The notes under the pieces: model-generated
The model's database searches: none
Seen by the model: the letters and a program-made list of their open reading frames with translations, nothing else
What the model was told of the DNA's origin: nothing
Shown: piece after piece, positions 35,221 to 46,346 of the stretch
Layout of the letters: the number at the start of each line of letters is the position of its first letter
Numbering within the stretch: the first letter of the stretch is position 1
DNA from: Cryptomeria japonica
Taxonomy: Eukaryota; Streptophyta; Pinopsida; Cupressales; Cupressaceae
Length of the DNA: 64,000 nucleotides
Direction: 5' to 3'
Assembly (NCBI RefSeq): GCF_030272615.1
Contig: NC_081414.1
Coordinates: 813,730,569-813,794,568 of the forward strand
Position numbers and translations under genes: made by a program

Positions 35221-37466
35221 AAAATAATGCAAAGTGGAGGGGAGGTAGAATAGAAGAAATTAGAACTAATGATGAAAGAATGGGAGAAAATGGAGTGAAT
35301 ATGAAGAAACAACAAGCCAACGAATACCCTGAGGTCATGCAAGAGATACATAGCAGATGTAGTGTGGGGTTTGGATTGATGCTATACAATTGATCAAAAT
35401 TGGTTGGACAATCTGGTGCAATCGGTTTAATTGCCCCGGTCAAGTCAAAGCGTGACAGTTGATGTCAGTTGGTCGCTTGGACATGATAAAGTCTGAGTAA
35501 GTGAATCAAAGTGACCTGATGTGACTTAGACAATTGATGTAATTGCCCGATGAAGTCAAGGTATATGAAGCAAAATACTCGTTGAGACATAGACAATTGA
35601 TGTAATTGTCCGTTGGATTGTGTTTGATTGGTTGATCAATTGATAGTATGTGTGTGTGATGGATGGTTGTGGGGAATCATGGCAACCCCGTTGAGACTAG
35701 GTCATTATGATAAATGCCTGATGTAGTCTAGGATTACCATAATCGATTACCTGTTGAGACCCGAAGATGCGTGATCAGAGTATCTATTGATAGTCTAGGT
35801 GTGTGTGAGTCGATGTATCTGTGTAGACAGAGTAACTGGCTTGACTTATTGGATGACTGAGGATGGGAAGCGATGAAGGGATTAGGATGATGTTGATGAT
35901 CAAGATAGGGAGGGTGAGGGGGGATTTGATGTTAGATAGAAGATATGGAGGACTAGGATCGAGTCCTATGGAAGAAGATGAGTAAAATAGAGTATGCATT
36001 ATTATGACTACGTATGCATGATATGCAGCTATTATGAATGTATGGATGGGTGGAATGCAACGAAATGCAATATATACAAATGAGATGGAATGACGATCCA
36101 TGGTGCTTTATTTTTCATCATTGAGCTTTAAAATGTTGTAAGAAAATACAAGCAACTTGACATAAAGATTCAAGATGACCAGAGTATTTCTTACATGGAT
36201 TTTTATATAGCAAGTTAATACAAGCAACTTGATATAATGGATCAAGTTGACCTGAGTATTGCTTGCGGAACAGACAAGGATTATCTCCTTTCATGCATGA
36301 CTTGGATCGTCCTCCTTGATCTTAGGCTGATCATATCCTGAGACAAGTGCATACCGTACTAAGAAATAAAAACCTTTATCCAAATTGGATGAGGAGGAAC
36401 CAAAGAATGAGCATCGTACCTGTAAACAAATAGTATATACATAAAGAATAAAAGAATATGGATCCTTGGTAATGGTTCATGCCCATATGGTCGAGGTATA
36501 TGCTGTAGTCAGCAAGCCGTAATGATCTATGACTGCATTTGGCATAAGATCACGTAGCTTAGTGAACTTCCCACGTAGACACCATTAGTACATGCCCCAG
36601 AACTTCATCGGAAATAATGCGCAAATGATACAAAACAATGCTGAAAGATCCCGATACAGATAAACGAACGATTGTACTCACAAATCAACCAAGTATTTGA
36701 TAGCTTAACATAATTTTCTTGTCAAAGAAAATGTCATCTTGTCTTTGTTTTGGTAAGGAAGGATGCATCCTTGTTTAAAGACAGGTTTGGATTTGTTAAT
36801 GTCGATTGTGTGGTTTGATTGGTAAATGGTCATTGTGTGAGTATTTTGTCAATGTTTATTTTGTATCTGATCGGATAAATATGTACAAGGTGTTGCCATG
36901 TTTTTGTGTGATTTTTGATGGGTTTTCTGATGTTTTTTGGATTTTGTGAAATAGTTTTTGAATGTTTGTGGATTTTGTGAGTCATTTTTGAATGTTTTTG
37001 TATTTTGCGAGACATTTTTGAATGTTTTTGTATTTTGCGAGACATTTTTGAATGTTTTTGCCAATGAATCACCAGTAATGTAGAATCCACTTCCTTCATC
37101 TAGATTGTAAGGGCATTGCCCCCAAGTTGGACATGATTTATGAAAAAGCGGGATGCAGGATGCATGTAGTACTTTCTTGGATTACAGATCAAATAACAAG
37201 CCATGGTTAGATGGATGGATGTGTGTATGTATGAATGTGATCGCAATGAGCCTGAAAGATACTGGAGTCATTGCCTTTACGAGTGGCGCCTGTTTGCCAG
37301 GTTTTCGCCATCGTACTTACCCAAGGTGCCACTGGAGTGGTTGTTCACCGTTTGGATGCATGATTTTTCTTTACTTTTTTGAATGTTTTTGTATTTTCTT
37401 CAGGACATTTTCTGAATGTTTTTGGTATTTTTCTGATATGTAGGGGAGCCTGATGCTCTGTACACC
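35221..37466. other. Long 3' untranslated region, no gene
   Basis: No coding frame is recognised. This is the place where the second Tat-like element (56456-61461) carries an antisense PMD gene; no PMD motif was seen here. A short array near 36950-37065 repeats TTTTTGAATGTTTTTGTATTTTGCGAGACA (period about 40 bp). The stretch 37270-37350 resembles 61265-61345. Confidence 0.65.
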
Positions 37467-40400
37467 TTAGGTATAAAATCTTTTGAGGTGCATGCTATTG
37501 ATTGGATCTGCAAGCGGTTCTCCTTCTGAAGTAGCCAACTGATATGCCCCGGACCCGAATACAGCAGTGACAACATATGGGCCCAGCCAGTTTGATTCAA
37601 ACTTGCCTTGATGTTCTCTATTTGGTTGGTTGCGAGGATTTTCTCGAAGAACAAGATCACCTACCTCAAATGTACGAGATCTAACTCGGTGATTGTAACT
37701 TCTACTCATGCGCTGCTGATAGGCTTTGAGGTGATTGTATGCAGCTTGTCGCTTCTCATCTAGTAACTCTAAGTCCTGAAGACGAGATACTCTGTATGCT
37801 TCATCATCGATGAGATTGTGCAATGAAACTCGTAAGGATGGTATCTCGACCTCAATAGGTAAGATAGATTCAGCACCATAGACCAATGAATAAGGAGTTG
37901 CACCTGTAGGGGTCCGAATGCTAGTTCGATATGCCCATAGCGCTGGATTCAATTGAACATGCCAATCACGGCCGGCATCATTAACTGTCTTCTTTAGGAT
38001 CCTCAATATGTTTTTATTGGATGCTTCGGCCTGACCATTGCCTTGTGGGTAATAGGGAGTGGAAAAGCGGTGTTGGATATGAAATTTCTCACAAAGCTCA
38101 CGAACATCCTGATTTTTGAAAGGAAGACCGTTATCTGTGACAATGGACATGGGCACACCATACCGGCAGATGATGTAATTGAGGATGAATGAGGCGATCT
38201 GCTTGCCGGTGACTTGGGTAAGTGGAACAGCTTCGATCCACTTGGTGAAATATTCGGTGGCGGTAATAATGAATTTATGGCCATTGGATGAAGATGGATG
38301 GATTTTACCCACAAGATCAAGACCCCATTGACAAAAAGGCCATGGTGTTGTGATTGGTTGCAGTTCTTGAGCTGGTGCATGTATTAGGTCACCATGAACT
38401 TGACATTTTTTGCACTTCCTAACAAAGTAGTAGGAATCCTTTTCCATAGATGGCCAATAATATCCAGCTCGCAGGAGTTTCTTGGCGAGTGATGGACCAC
38501 TTGAATGAGTCCCGCAAATTCCTTCATGTACCTCTTCCAAAGCCTTTGTTATCTCACCTTGTTCCAGACATCGAAGGAGAGTACCATCAAGACCGCGTCG
38601 GTATAGGGTTTCGGCAATAATGGTATATCGAGCAGTTTGGCGAATGAAGGTTTTACGTTGGTTATTTGATTGGTTGGGAGGAAGGGTGTGATCGCGGAGA
38701 TAGGTGTAGAACTCACCGTACCATGGGGATTGAGAACCAACAAGGCAACATATCATTTCAGATTCGGGGATATCATAAGCCGGGATCCAAAGTTGTTCTA
38801 CCAAGAACTCGTAGCGTGTTGAATTCTGTGGAAGATCTAGTAGAGATGCGATGGTAGCCATAGCGTCAGCAGCTCGATTCTGATCTCTTGGTATCTGCTC
38901 GAAAGTGATAGTAGTAAATGATGTCTTTAGATTGTCCACCATTTGCTTGTATGGCATGAGTTTATCATCTTTGGTCTGATACTCATCTGTTGCTTGTCGA
39001 ATGACTAGTTGGGAATCACCATATACTTGCAGTTCTTTTAATTTCCATTGTATGGCTAATCTGAGTCCTGTGATCAAGGCCTCATACTCTGCTATGTTGT
39101 TTGTGCATGGAAATGTGAGCCTGTAAGACTTCGGGATGCTATCACCTTGAGGTGTGATAAACAGAATGCCTGCCCCCGAGCCGTGCCTAGTGTATGAACC
39201 ATCAAAATATAATTTCCATGGTTGTACTTCTGTGATCATGAATATCTCTTCATCTGGAAAATTGGAAATGAGAGGATGATCGCCTATGAGTGGTGCATCG
39301 GCCAATTGATCTGCAATGACCTGACCTTTGATAGCTTTACGGTCCACATACTCAATGTCGAATTCACTTAGAATCATCACCCATTTGGCCAAGCGACCTG
39401 TCAATGCTGCTTTGCTGAGTAAATACTTGAGTGGATCAATCTTTGCAATGAGTTGTACCTTGTGTGTTAACAGATAGTGCCTCAGTTTAGTGGCTGCCAA
39501 GATTACTGCTAGGCAAGCTCGCTCAATAGGTGTGTAATTGAGTTCATAGCCCACCAGTGTGCGAGAGATGTAGTATACAGCACACTCTTTACCTTCTGCA
39601 TTATGTTGTGCTAGTAGTACACCCAATGCTGTACTTGTTGCTGAGATATAGAGCAATAATGGTCTACTTGGATCTGGTGGCATCAACAATGGTGGATTCA
39701 TGAGATAGTCTTTAAGCGCCTGAAATGCTTGCTGGCATCTGTCATCCCACTGAAAGCGGATGTTCTTGTGTAGCAGGTGTGTGAATGGGTGACACTTATC
39801 AGCCAATTGTGCAATGAATCTGCGGATAGATTGAAGCCGTCCTTGTAGTGTTCTTAGCTGACTGATATTCTTTGGAGGTGGCATGTCCATGATTGCTTTA
39901 ACCTTTGCTGGATCGACCTCAATGCCTTTGCTTGAGACAATGTATCCTAGAAGCTTCCCGGAGGTCACTCCGAAGACACATTTCTTTGGGTTGAGTCGAA
40001 CATGGTATTGTTCCAGTCTATCAAAGATTTTATCTAAGATGTGAAGATGTCCTTCTCTAGTAAGTGATTTTGCTAGTAAATCATCCACATAATCTTCCAT
40101 CATAGTATGCATCATGTCATGGAAGATGGTGGTCATTGCTCTTTGATAGGTCGCTCCTGCATTCTTTAGACCAAAAGGCATTACATTCCAGCAGTATGTG
40201 TCCCATGGACATGTGAAGGCTGTCTTATGTTGGTCCTCTGGTGCGATTTTTATTTGATTGTATCCCGAAAAGCCATCCATGAGTGAAAGCATGGCATGTC
40301 CTGCTGTCAAATCTACTATGATGTCGATATTTGGTAGAGGGAAGTCATCCTTAGGACATGCCTTATTCAGATCTCTGAAGTCTGTACAAATGCGGATGCC

Positions 40401-42012
40401 CCCTTTTGGTTTGCCAACTGGTACAATGTTGGAGATCCATTCTGCATAATCAATTGGTCTAATGAAACCAACATCCAGGAGTTTCTTGAGTTCTGTTTTG
40501 ACTAGCACGGCAATCTGAGGATGCATCTTACGAAGCTTCTGCTTGACAGGTTTGGCTCCTTTTGCTACTGTGAGATGATGCATGACTAAATCAGGATCAA
40601 GCCCAGGCATGTCTGCATATGACCATGCAAAGTTGATCTGACGCTTCTGGAAGAACTCTATAAATTGAGGTTGTTCCTCTGGAGTGAGAAGAGATGCCAG
40701 ATGTATGATATGAGGGTTTTCAGGAGTCCCCACATTGTATTCTTTAGTCTCCTCAATGAGAATCGTCGATCGTTCCTGTTGTGTACTAGCAGGGAGAATG
40801 TCAAACCCTTCATCCTCAAGTGCCTCAGAGAGGTTTTCACCGTTGGATACGCTCTTTCTTTTTACTTTTGTTGGATCAAACAGTGCCACAGTGTGGTTTT
40901 CACTGGAAGATCCATGTTTTAATGTTATATTTTTGCAGCTGAAGGGTTTGGCATCCGCCCCGAAGTATGCTGCGCTATTAAGTTCAATGGTGAATCCAGC
41001 TTTGTGATCCCCGCTTGGTAGATTATCCCTTAATTCCAAAAAGTCAATGATAGCCTCATCGTTTTGGAAGAGGTCAAGACATGGGGGATTTGGTTGGTTC
41101 CATTCGATGAGTTCAGGGTGGATAATGGGCATTACTTCATCGATTAAGTTAAGTGCGGGAGATGTATCAGTGAGGGTTAAGACAGTGTGGTGAAGGTCGT
41201 TGATGGTACTCTCCCTGTCAGAATTAGGCGTAGGATGAGACGTAGGGTCTGTGGAAGATGTTTCCAGCTCAGGTACCCAAGTGGTCTTTATCTGTGCTTC
41301 TCCGTAAACAGGGATGTCTTTGCGGGGTGGAGGTGGTGATGTGTCTTCCTCATCTGAAGTGTTAAGTTGCACTGAATCGAATTCCCACTCATGTGAGTCG
41401 GTCTCTGAATCACTCTCCAGCATCCAATTGCTATACCATACTGGGATGTCTTTGGAGTTAAACACGGCAGGTGTGATTGGTTTATGTATCCTTGTAGTGA
41501 TCGGTGTTGCAGGAATTGTGATGGGGTTTAATGGATTTGTCACTGGAAGTATTGGTAATGGTGACTCAGTGGCTTCTGCTGGAACTACTGGTGCCATAGA
41601 TGCTGCTGCGGGTTCCAATATAGTTGCTGCTACAAATGGTGTTGCTGATAGGATTACTGGTTCGTTTGATGGGATGAGTGACATTGGTGATGGTGGAGTT
41701 GTGAGCCTTGAGGGGGCAGTGGGGATAGTGCTTGATGGTGCTTTGATTATGAAAGGTATCCTCTTTGCAGTAGGTGGGCAAAATGGTTTGCTGGGTTTTC
41801 CTTTGAATCTGAGTTTAGGAAGGATCTCTTTTTCAAAGCCAAGGCCTGTATTACCTTTGGGCTTGAATTCTGGTAGTAGAGGTTCGTGTCGTCCTTGTTT
41901 GCAGTATCCCAAAGCACTCTGACCATCATATCCCATTCTTTGCATAATGAGGAGGCCTTTGCCATATTGTTCCGTAGGAAGTGTAACTTGCGGTTTGTCA
42001 GTGGTGACTACA
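37467..42012 (-). CDS. Tat-like Ty3/gypsy Pol polyprotein, 5'-truncated but open
   Basis: An uninterrupted minus-strand frame. The first Met is at 41945 (1492 residues), and coding continues upstream to the element edge. Domains by residue from that Met: G-patch 1-40 (MGYDGQSALGYCKQG); Pro/Thr-rich linker to about 300; RT about 450-680 with YVDD at about 619; a first RNase H about 760-870 whose expected catalytic Asp is absent (YISATSTALG); a second RNase H about 908-1040 with FDGS, AEYEAL and YGDS; integrase zinc finger about 1140-1181 (H-H-C-C, ending CKKCQ); integrase core with D near 1210, D near 1271 (TDNG) and E near 1310; and a C-terminal domain ending HLKRFYT. Two RNase H domains are typical of the Tat lineage. 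Gag and protease are missing, so it is not autonomous here. Confidence 0.9.
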
Positions 42013-42017
42013 ATATC

Positions 42018-42121
42018 TATTTCTATTTTCTGTAACTATTGTAATGATCTGAAAAAGTTTTGCATTACCCTCCTCTCAAGGTTAGTGTAGGAAGTTGTTT
42101 CCGCTACTTAACTTCCTTACA
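42018..42121 (+). mobile_element. Copia 5' LTR, last 104 bp
   Basis: It matches 47137-47240 with few differences and ends CTTCCTTACA, right before the primer site. Confidence 0.94.
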
Positions 42122-42123
42122 AG

Positions 42124-42136
42124 TGGTATCAGAGCC
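42124..42136 (+). promoter_or_regulatory. Copia primer-binding site (initiator Met tRNA)
   Basis: TGGTATCAGAGCC starts two bases after the LTR end. Confidence 0.93.
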
Positions 42137-42246
42137 TGATCACCTTTGGTTTCAATTGTGGGCAGTTGGTTTTTTTTGAACTAATCCAGATTTGAGTGGG
42201 AGCTTGTGCAGAAGACACTTTTTGATCTTGTTGTAGGAATATTCAG

Positions 42247-42948
42247 ATGGCGAGTTCGTCAGGGAGAATAGAGGTGGAGAAATTTAATGGAAGTAATTTT
42301 GAGATGTGGAAGCTGAAGATGGAAGATTTGCTAATAGATCGAGATCTTTGGGATGCTATTGATGCGAATGTCCAAAGGCCCTCAGATCCTACTGTGGCAG
42401 CTCAGTATGATGTTATGGACCGAAAAGCCAAGGGTCTAATCAGACTGTGCCTGGCAGACTCTGTTCTAATCAATGTCCATGAAGAAAACTCTGCAAAGAA
42501 GCTATGGACTAAGCTTGGTGAGATGTATCAAGTGAAATCTTTATTAAATCAAATTTTCTTAAGAAAGAAATTGTATTCCTTGAAGATGGAAGAGGGCGAA
42601 CGAATTGCAGACCACCTGGAAGCATTCAATATGTTGGTGGCTCAATTAGTATCCGTCGGTGTTAAGATGGACGAGGAGGAGAAATGTCAGATCTTGCTTT
42701 GCTCTTTGCCTGATTCGTGGGATTCTCTTGTTATGGCTATCGGTAGTACTTCCATTATTTTGAAATCTGAAGATGTGGTGGGTGCCCTACCCGGTGAAGA
42801 GATGCGAAGGAAGGTGTCCATCAGTTCAAAGGAAGCCCTAACCGTTCATGGAAGACCTAAGGAGAAAGGCAAGAAGAATGAGAAGCGCGGCAAGTCCAAA
42901 TCCAAAGGGAGATCGAAATCTACTGGAAAGTCCAAAGTCATTTGCTAG
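42247..42948 (+). CDS. Copia Gag part, ends at a single stop in the zinc knuckle
   Basis: Starts with ATG at 42247, about 110 bp after the primer site. Residues 1-180 form a UBN2/Gag-type domain (VEKFNGSNFEMWKLKMEDLL near the N-terminus, LYSLKMEEGERIADHLEAFN in the middle). The C-terminus is Lys/Ser-rich. The frame stops at TAG (42946-42948), which interrupts the knuckle C-stop-NCGKPGHIRKDY. The usual last Cys is also Tyr. The pol part continues in the same frame, so the native product was one Gag-Pol polyprotein. The TAG is one C-to-T change from CAG. The domain order suggests a Tork/Tnt1-like lineage (inference). Confidence 0.9.
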   Translation: MASSSGRIEVEKFNGSNFEMWKLKMEDLLIDRDLWDAIDANVQRPSDPTVAAQYDVMDRKAKGLIRLCLADSVLINVHEENSAKKLWTKLGEMYQVKSLLNQIFLRKKLYSLKMEEGERIADHLEAFNMLVAQLVSVGVKMDEEEKCQILLCSLPDSWDSLVMAIGSTSIILKSEDVVGALPGEEMRRKVSISSKEALTVHGRPKEKGKKNEKRGKSKSKGRSKSTGKSKVIC

Positions 42949-45900
42949 AATTGCGGTAAACCGGGTCACATCCGTAAAGACTACAAAGAAGAAAAGAAGA
43001 AGAAAAAGAAAAAGTTCGATTCTGATTCTGAGTCTAACAAGGAAGATGGCGATGCATTTATTGCGGCTTTGGCAACTCATGCAGGTAATGATGCCTGGCT
43101 AATTGACTCAGGTGCATCTTTTCATATGACTTCCAATAGAAATTGGTTTTCTGAATATGAAGGATTTAATGGAGGTAAGGTGTACTTGGGTGATGATTCA
43201 CCTCTAGACATTGTTGGTCGAGGTAAAGTTAGAATCAGGTTTTCTGATGGTAGAATAAAAAGGATTAATGGTGTGCTGCATATCCCTGGATTAAAACGAA
43301 ACCTGTTATCTGTGAGCAAACTAATAGATGCAGGTGTGCAGGTAGTCTTTCCTGAAATAGGATGTAAGATGATTAAGGGTGCTATGGTAGTTGCTAGAGG
43401 TGTCAGGTTTGGCACTTTGTATAAGCTTGAAGCATACACTGTTGAGTGTAATAGCACTTCTGTAAAAAGTAAATCTGTGGATATTTCACTGGAAGATTTG
43501 AAGGTTTCACCTTCAGTAGATGGAAATGGTTTTTGGGTACCTAAGGGTGCTCTTTCGTCTGAAGCAAAGTTACCTGCAAAGAAGACTATGTTATGGCACC
43601 AGAGACTTGGCCACATTGGAGAAAAGGGTCTAAGGACCTTGAAAAATAAAAACCTTGTTGAAGGTTTGAATGATTGTAATCTTGACTTTGATTTTTGTGA
43701 GCATTGCATTTATGGAAAACAAAACCGCGTTCAGTTTTACTCGAGTTCTCATAAAACTTGTGGTGTTTTGGATCTTATCCATTCTGATGTGTTTGGTCCA
43801 GTAGATGTCTCTTCGATTGGAAAATCCACATATTATGTTTCATTTATTGATGATTTTAGTAGAAGGACATGGGTATATTTTCTAAAGAGTAAATCTAAAG
43901 TTTTTAGTCGTTTTAAAGAATTTAAAGCAATGGTTGAGTTGCAGACTGGAAAGAAAATAAAATGTTTGAGAACTGATAATGGCGGTGAGTTTTGCTCTAA
44001 TGATTTTGATAGATTCTGTAAAGACTGTGGAATTAACAGGCAGAAGACAACTCCGTATTCTCCACAGCAGAATGGAGTTGCAGAAAGAATGAACAGGACA
44101 CTGATGGAGAAGGCTAGGAGTATGTTGAGTTGTGCTAGTCTCGAACAAAAGTTTTGGGCTGAAGCTGTTGCCACTGCTTGCTACCTGATTAACAGGTCTC
44201 CTACATCAGCTCTTGTTGATAAAACGCCTATGGAAGCATGGTCAGGTCACAAGCCTTCATTGAGACATCTTAGAGTTTTTGGTTGCGAGGCATATGCACA
44301 TGTGCCAAAGGAGAAGCGAACAAATTTGGAGAACAAGGCTGTGAAATGTATCTTCATCGGGTATAGTTATGGTGTGAAAGGATACAAGCTTTGGGACCCT
44401 GTTGCACAAAAGGTAATTCACAGCAGAAGTGTTATTTTTAGAGAAATCAAGTCTCCTTCTATTACATTGCAGCCAGAACAAACTAAAAAAGAAGATGTGA
44501 TTCAACTTCCTTCTACACCTGAAAGAGTTGAATCGAGACCCCTAGATAGGAAAGAATTTGAGGAGAGCTCACCTAGCTCTGAATCTTCAGAAGAGGAGGA
44601 AGAACCTCCAACTCAGCTTGTTCGAAGGTCTACAAGACATAGACAACCACCTGAAAGGTATTCACCTGATGATTGGAGATGTATTTTTGCTCTGAATACT
44701 AGTGTGGATGAACCGAAATCTGTAGAAGAGGCATTAGGTATGAATGATGCAGAATCCTGGAAGATTGCTATGGAGGAAGAAATGGTAGCTTTGAAAAAGA
44801 ATGATACATGGGATCTTGTACCATTGCCTGAAGGACGAAAACCTGTTGGTTGTAAATGGGTGTTCAAGAAAAAGATTGGTTCAGATGGAAGCATTGAGAA
44901 GTATAAAGCAAGGTTGGTTGCAAAAGGCTACTCTCAGGTTGAGGGTGTTGATTACAGTGAGATATTTTCTCCTGTTGCAAAAATGATGTCCATTAGATTT
45001 TTGCTTTCTATTGCTACTTCTTATGATTTAGAGGTTGAGCAAATGGATGTGAAAACTGCTTTCCTTCATGGTGATTTGGAGGAAGATATTTATATGACAC
45101 AGCCAGAGCACTATGTGGTGAAAGGCAAAAGTAATTTGGTCTGTAAATTGAAGAAATCTTTGTATGGCCTCAAACAAAGTCCTAGGATGTGGTACCAGAA
45201 ATTTGATACATATGTGTTGAGTTTGGGATTTGAACGTTCTAAATCAGATCACTGTGTTTATTATAAATCTTATGGTGATCATTTCTTATTCATTGCATTG
45301 TATGTTGATGATATGTTATTCATTGGTAAAGGGAAAGGTATGATTTTAGAACTGAAGTCTCAGCTCGCTGCTAAATTTGAAATGAAAGATCTTGGTGCAG
45401 CAAAGCACATTCTTGGGATGGAAATTAGAAGAGATAGGGTGAACAGAAAGCTATGGCTAGGCCAGAGTAAGTATGTGAATTCAGTATTACAGAGGTTCAA
45501 CATGCAGAATTGTAGACCATTGAGTGTTTCTTTTACAGTTGGAATGAAACTATCTATTTCAGATTGTCCTACATCCCCATTAGAGATGGAAGACATGAGC
45601 AGAGTGCCTTACCAGAGTGTAGTTGGAAGCTTGATGTATGCTATGGTCTGTACTAGACCAGACATTGCCCAAGCAGTGGGAGTACTTTCTAGATATATGT
45701 CTAATCCTGGTAGAGTTCATTGGGATGCAGTCAAAAGAGTCTTCAGATATTTGAAGGGTACTTCAGAATATTCTTTGTGTTATCATGGTAATTCAGTTGG
45801 AGACATGAATTCCCTTGATATCCATGGTTATGTGGATTTAGATTGGGCAGGTGATATTGATAGTAGAAGATCCACCAGTGCTTATGTGTTTACATTGTTT

Positions 45901-46290
45901 GGTGGTGCAATTAGTTGGATGAGTAAGCGACAGGCTGTGGTTGCTTTATCCACTACTGAAGCAGAGTATATGGCAGCTACTCATGCTTGTAAAGAGGCCA
46001 TTTGGCTTAAGAGACTGTGTTCAGATATTGGAATAAAACAAGGTACAATGACAGTTTACTGTGACAGTCAGAGTGCAATTAGCCTAGCTAAGAACCCGAC
46101 ATTTCATGCCCGGACCAAACATATTGATGTTCAGTATCATTTTGTTAGAGATATGGTCAAAGATGGTAGAGTGAAGCTGGTTAAGGTGGAAACTTTGATG
46201 AATGTTGCAGATGCTTTAACGAAGGCTGTAAGCACAGAGAAGTTCAGATGGTGTTCAGAGTCTATGGGCCTTATGGCCCCTAGCAATTGA
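42949..46290 (+). CDS. Copia Pol part: protease, integrase, RT, RNase H
   Basis: Open in the gag frame from just after the TAG to 46290; the first Met in it is at 43069, giving 1073 residues. From that Met: protease active site WLIDSGASFHMT at about residues 10-21; GAG-pre-integrase zinc finger near 175-215 (LWHQRLGHIG, FCEHCIYGK); integrase D near 240 (HSDVFGP), D near 303 (RTDNGGEF) and E near 339 (GVAERMNR); RT about 580-830 with YVDD at about 745; RNase H about 915-1045 with DLDWAGD, TTEAEYMA and CDSQSA. The order protease-integrase-RT-RNase H defines Copia. All catalytic motifs seen are intact. Short acidic and Ser-rich linkers separate integrase and RT. Confidence 0.95.
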   Translation, partial: NCGKPGHIRKDYKEEKKKKKKKFDSDSESNKEDGDAFIAALATHAGNDAWLIDSGASFHMTSNRNWFSEYEGFNGGKVYLGDDSPLDIVGRGKVRIRFSDGRIKRINGVLHIPGLKRNLLSVSKLIDAGVQVVFPEIGCKMIKGAMVVARGVRFGTLYKLEAYTVECNSTSVKSKSVDISLEDLKVSPSVDGNGFWVPKGALSSEAKLPAKKTMLWHQRLGHIGEKGLRTLKNKNLVEGLNDCNLDFDFCEHCIYGKQNRVQFYSSSHKTCGVLDLIHSDVFGPVDVSSIGKSTYYVSFIDDFSRRTWVYFLKSKSKVFSRFKEFKAMVELQTGKKIKCLRTDNGGEFCSNDFDRFCKDCGINRQKTTPYSPQQNGVAERMNRTLMEKARSMLSCASLEQKFWAEAVATACYLINRSPTSALVDKTPMEAWSGHKPSLRHLRVFGCEAYAHVPKEKRTNLENKAVKCIFIGYSYGVKGYKLWDPVAQKVIHSRSVIFREIKSPSITLQPEQTKKEDVIQLPSTPERVESRPLDRKEFEESSPSSESSEEEEEPPTQLVRRSTRHRQPPERYSPDDWRCIFALNTSVDEPKSVEEALGMNDAESWKIAMEEEMVALKKNDTWDLVPLPEGRKPVGCKWVFKKKIGSDGSIEKYKARLVAKGYSQVEGVDYSEIFSPVAKMMSIRFLLSIATSYDLEVEQMDVKTAFLHGDLEEDIYMTQPEHYVVKGKSNLVCKLKKSLYGLKQSPRMWYQKFDTYVLSLGFERSKSDHCVYYKSYGDHFLFIALYVDDMLFIGKGKGMILELKSQLAAKFEMKDLGAAKHILGMEIRRDRVNRKLWLGQSKYVNSVLQRFNMQNCRPLSVSFTVGMKLSISDCPTSPLEMEDMSRVPYQSVVGSLMYAMVCTRPDIAQAVGVLSRYMSNPGRVHWDAVKRVFRYLKGTSEYSLCYHGNSVGDMNSLDIHGYVDLDWAGDIDSRRSTSAYVFTLFGGAISWMSKRQAVVALSTTEAEYMAATHACKEAIWLKRLCSDIGIKQGTMTVYCDSQSAISLAKNPTFHARTKHIDVQYHFVRDMVKDGRVKLVKVETLMNVADALTKAVSTEKFRWCSESMGLMAPSN

Positions 46291-46330
46291 TTCATTGTGT
46301 TGACATTCCCTTCCGCTCTTGCAAGGTGTT

Positions 46331-46346
46331 CGACAAGTGGGAGATT
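46331..46346 (+). promoter_or_regulatory. Copia polypurine tract
   Basis: AAGTGGGAGATT abuts the LTR start TGTTGGG. Confidence 0.85.

Larger units (their letters stand above)
33405..42012 (-). mobile_element. Tat-like Ty3/gypsy element nested in the Copia 5' LTR
   Basis: 8608 bp flanked by ATATC at 33400-33404 and 42013-42017. Removing it and one ATATC restores exactly the sequence seen in the 3' LTR at 47135-47150. The left end is a full 3' LTR. The right end has only TGTAGTCAC (minus strand) in common with the LTR start and then runs straight into the pol frame. So the 5' LTR, leader and gag are missing while the insertion duplication is intact. Confidence 0.92.

Noticed and set aside
36830-37099. 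Minus-strand frames with HSKMSRKIQK-type repeats
   Set aside because: They come from the short TTTTTGAATGTTTTTGTATTTTGCGAGACA array in an untranslated region. Two frames show the repeat equally well, which argues against coding.
41314-41922. Long plus-strand frame of 202 codons, Gly/Val/Ser-rich
   Set aside because: It is the exact antisense of the Pro/Thr-rich linker of the Tat-like Pol and shares its codon structure, so it is a shadow frame.
43122-43709. Minus-strand frame of 195 codons
   Set aside because: Antisense shadow of Copia protease/integrase coding with no recognisable domain.
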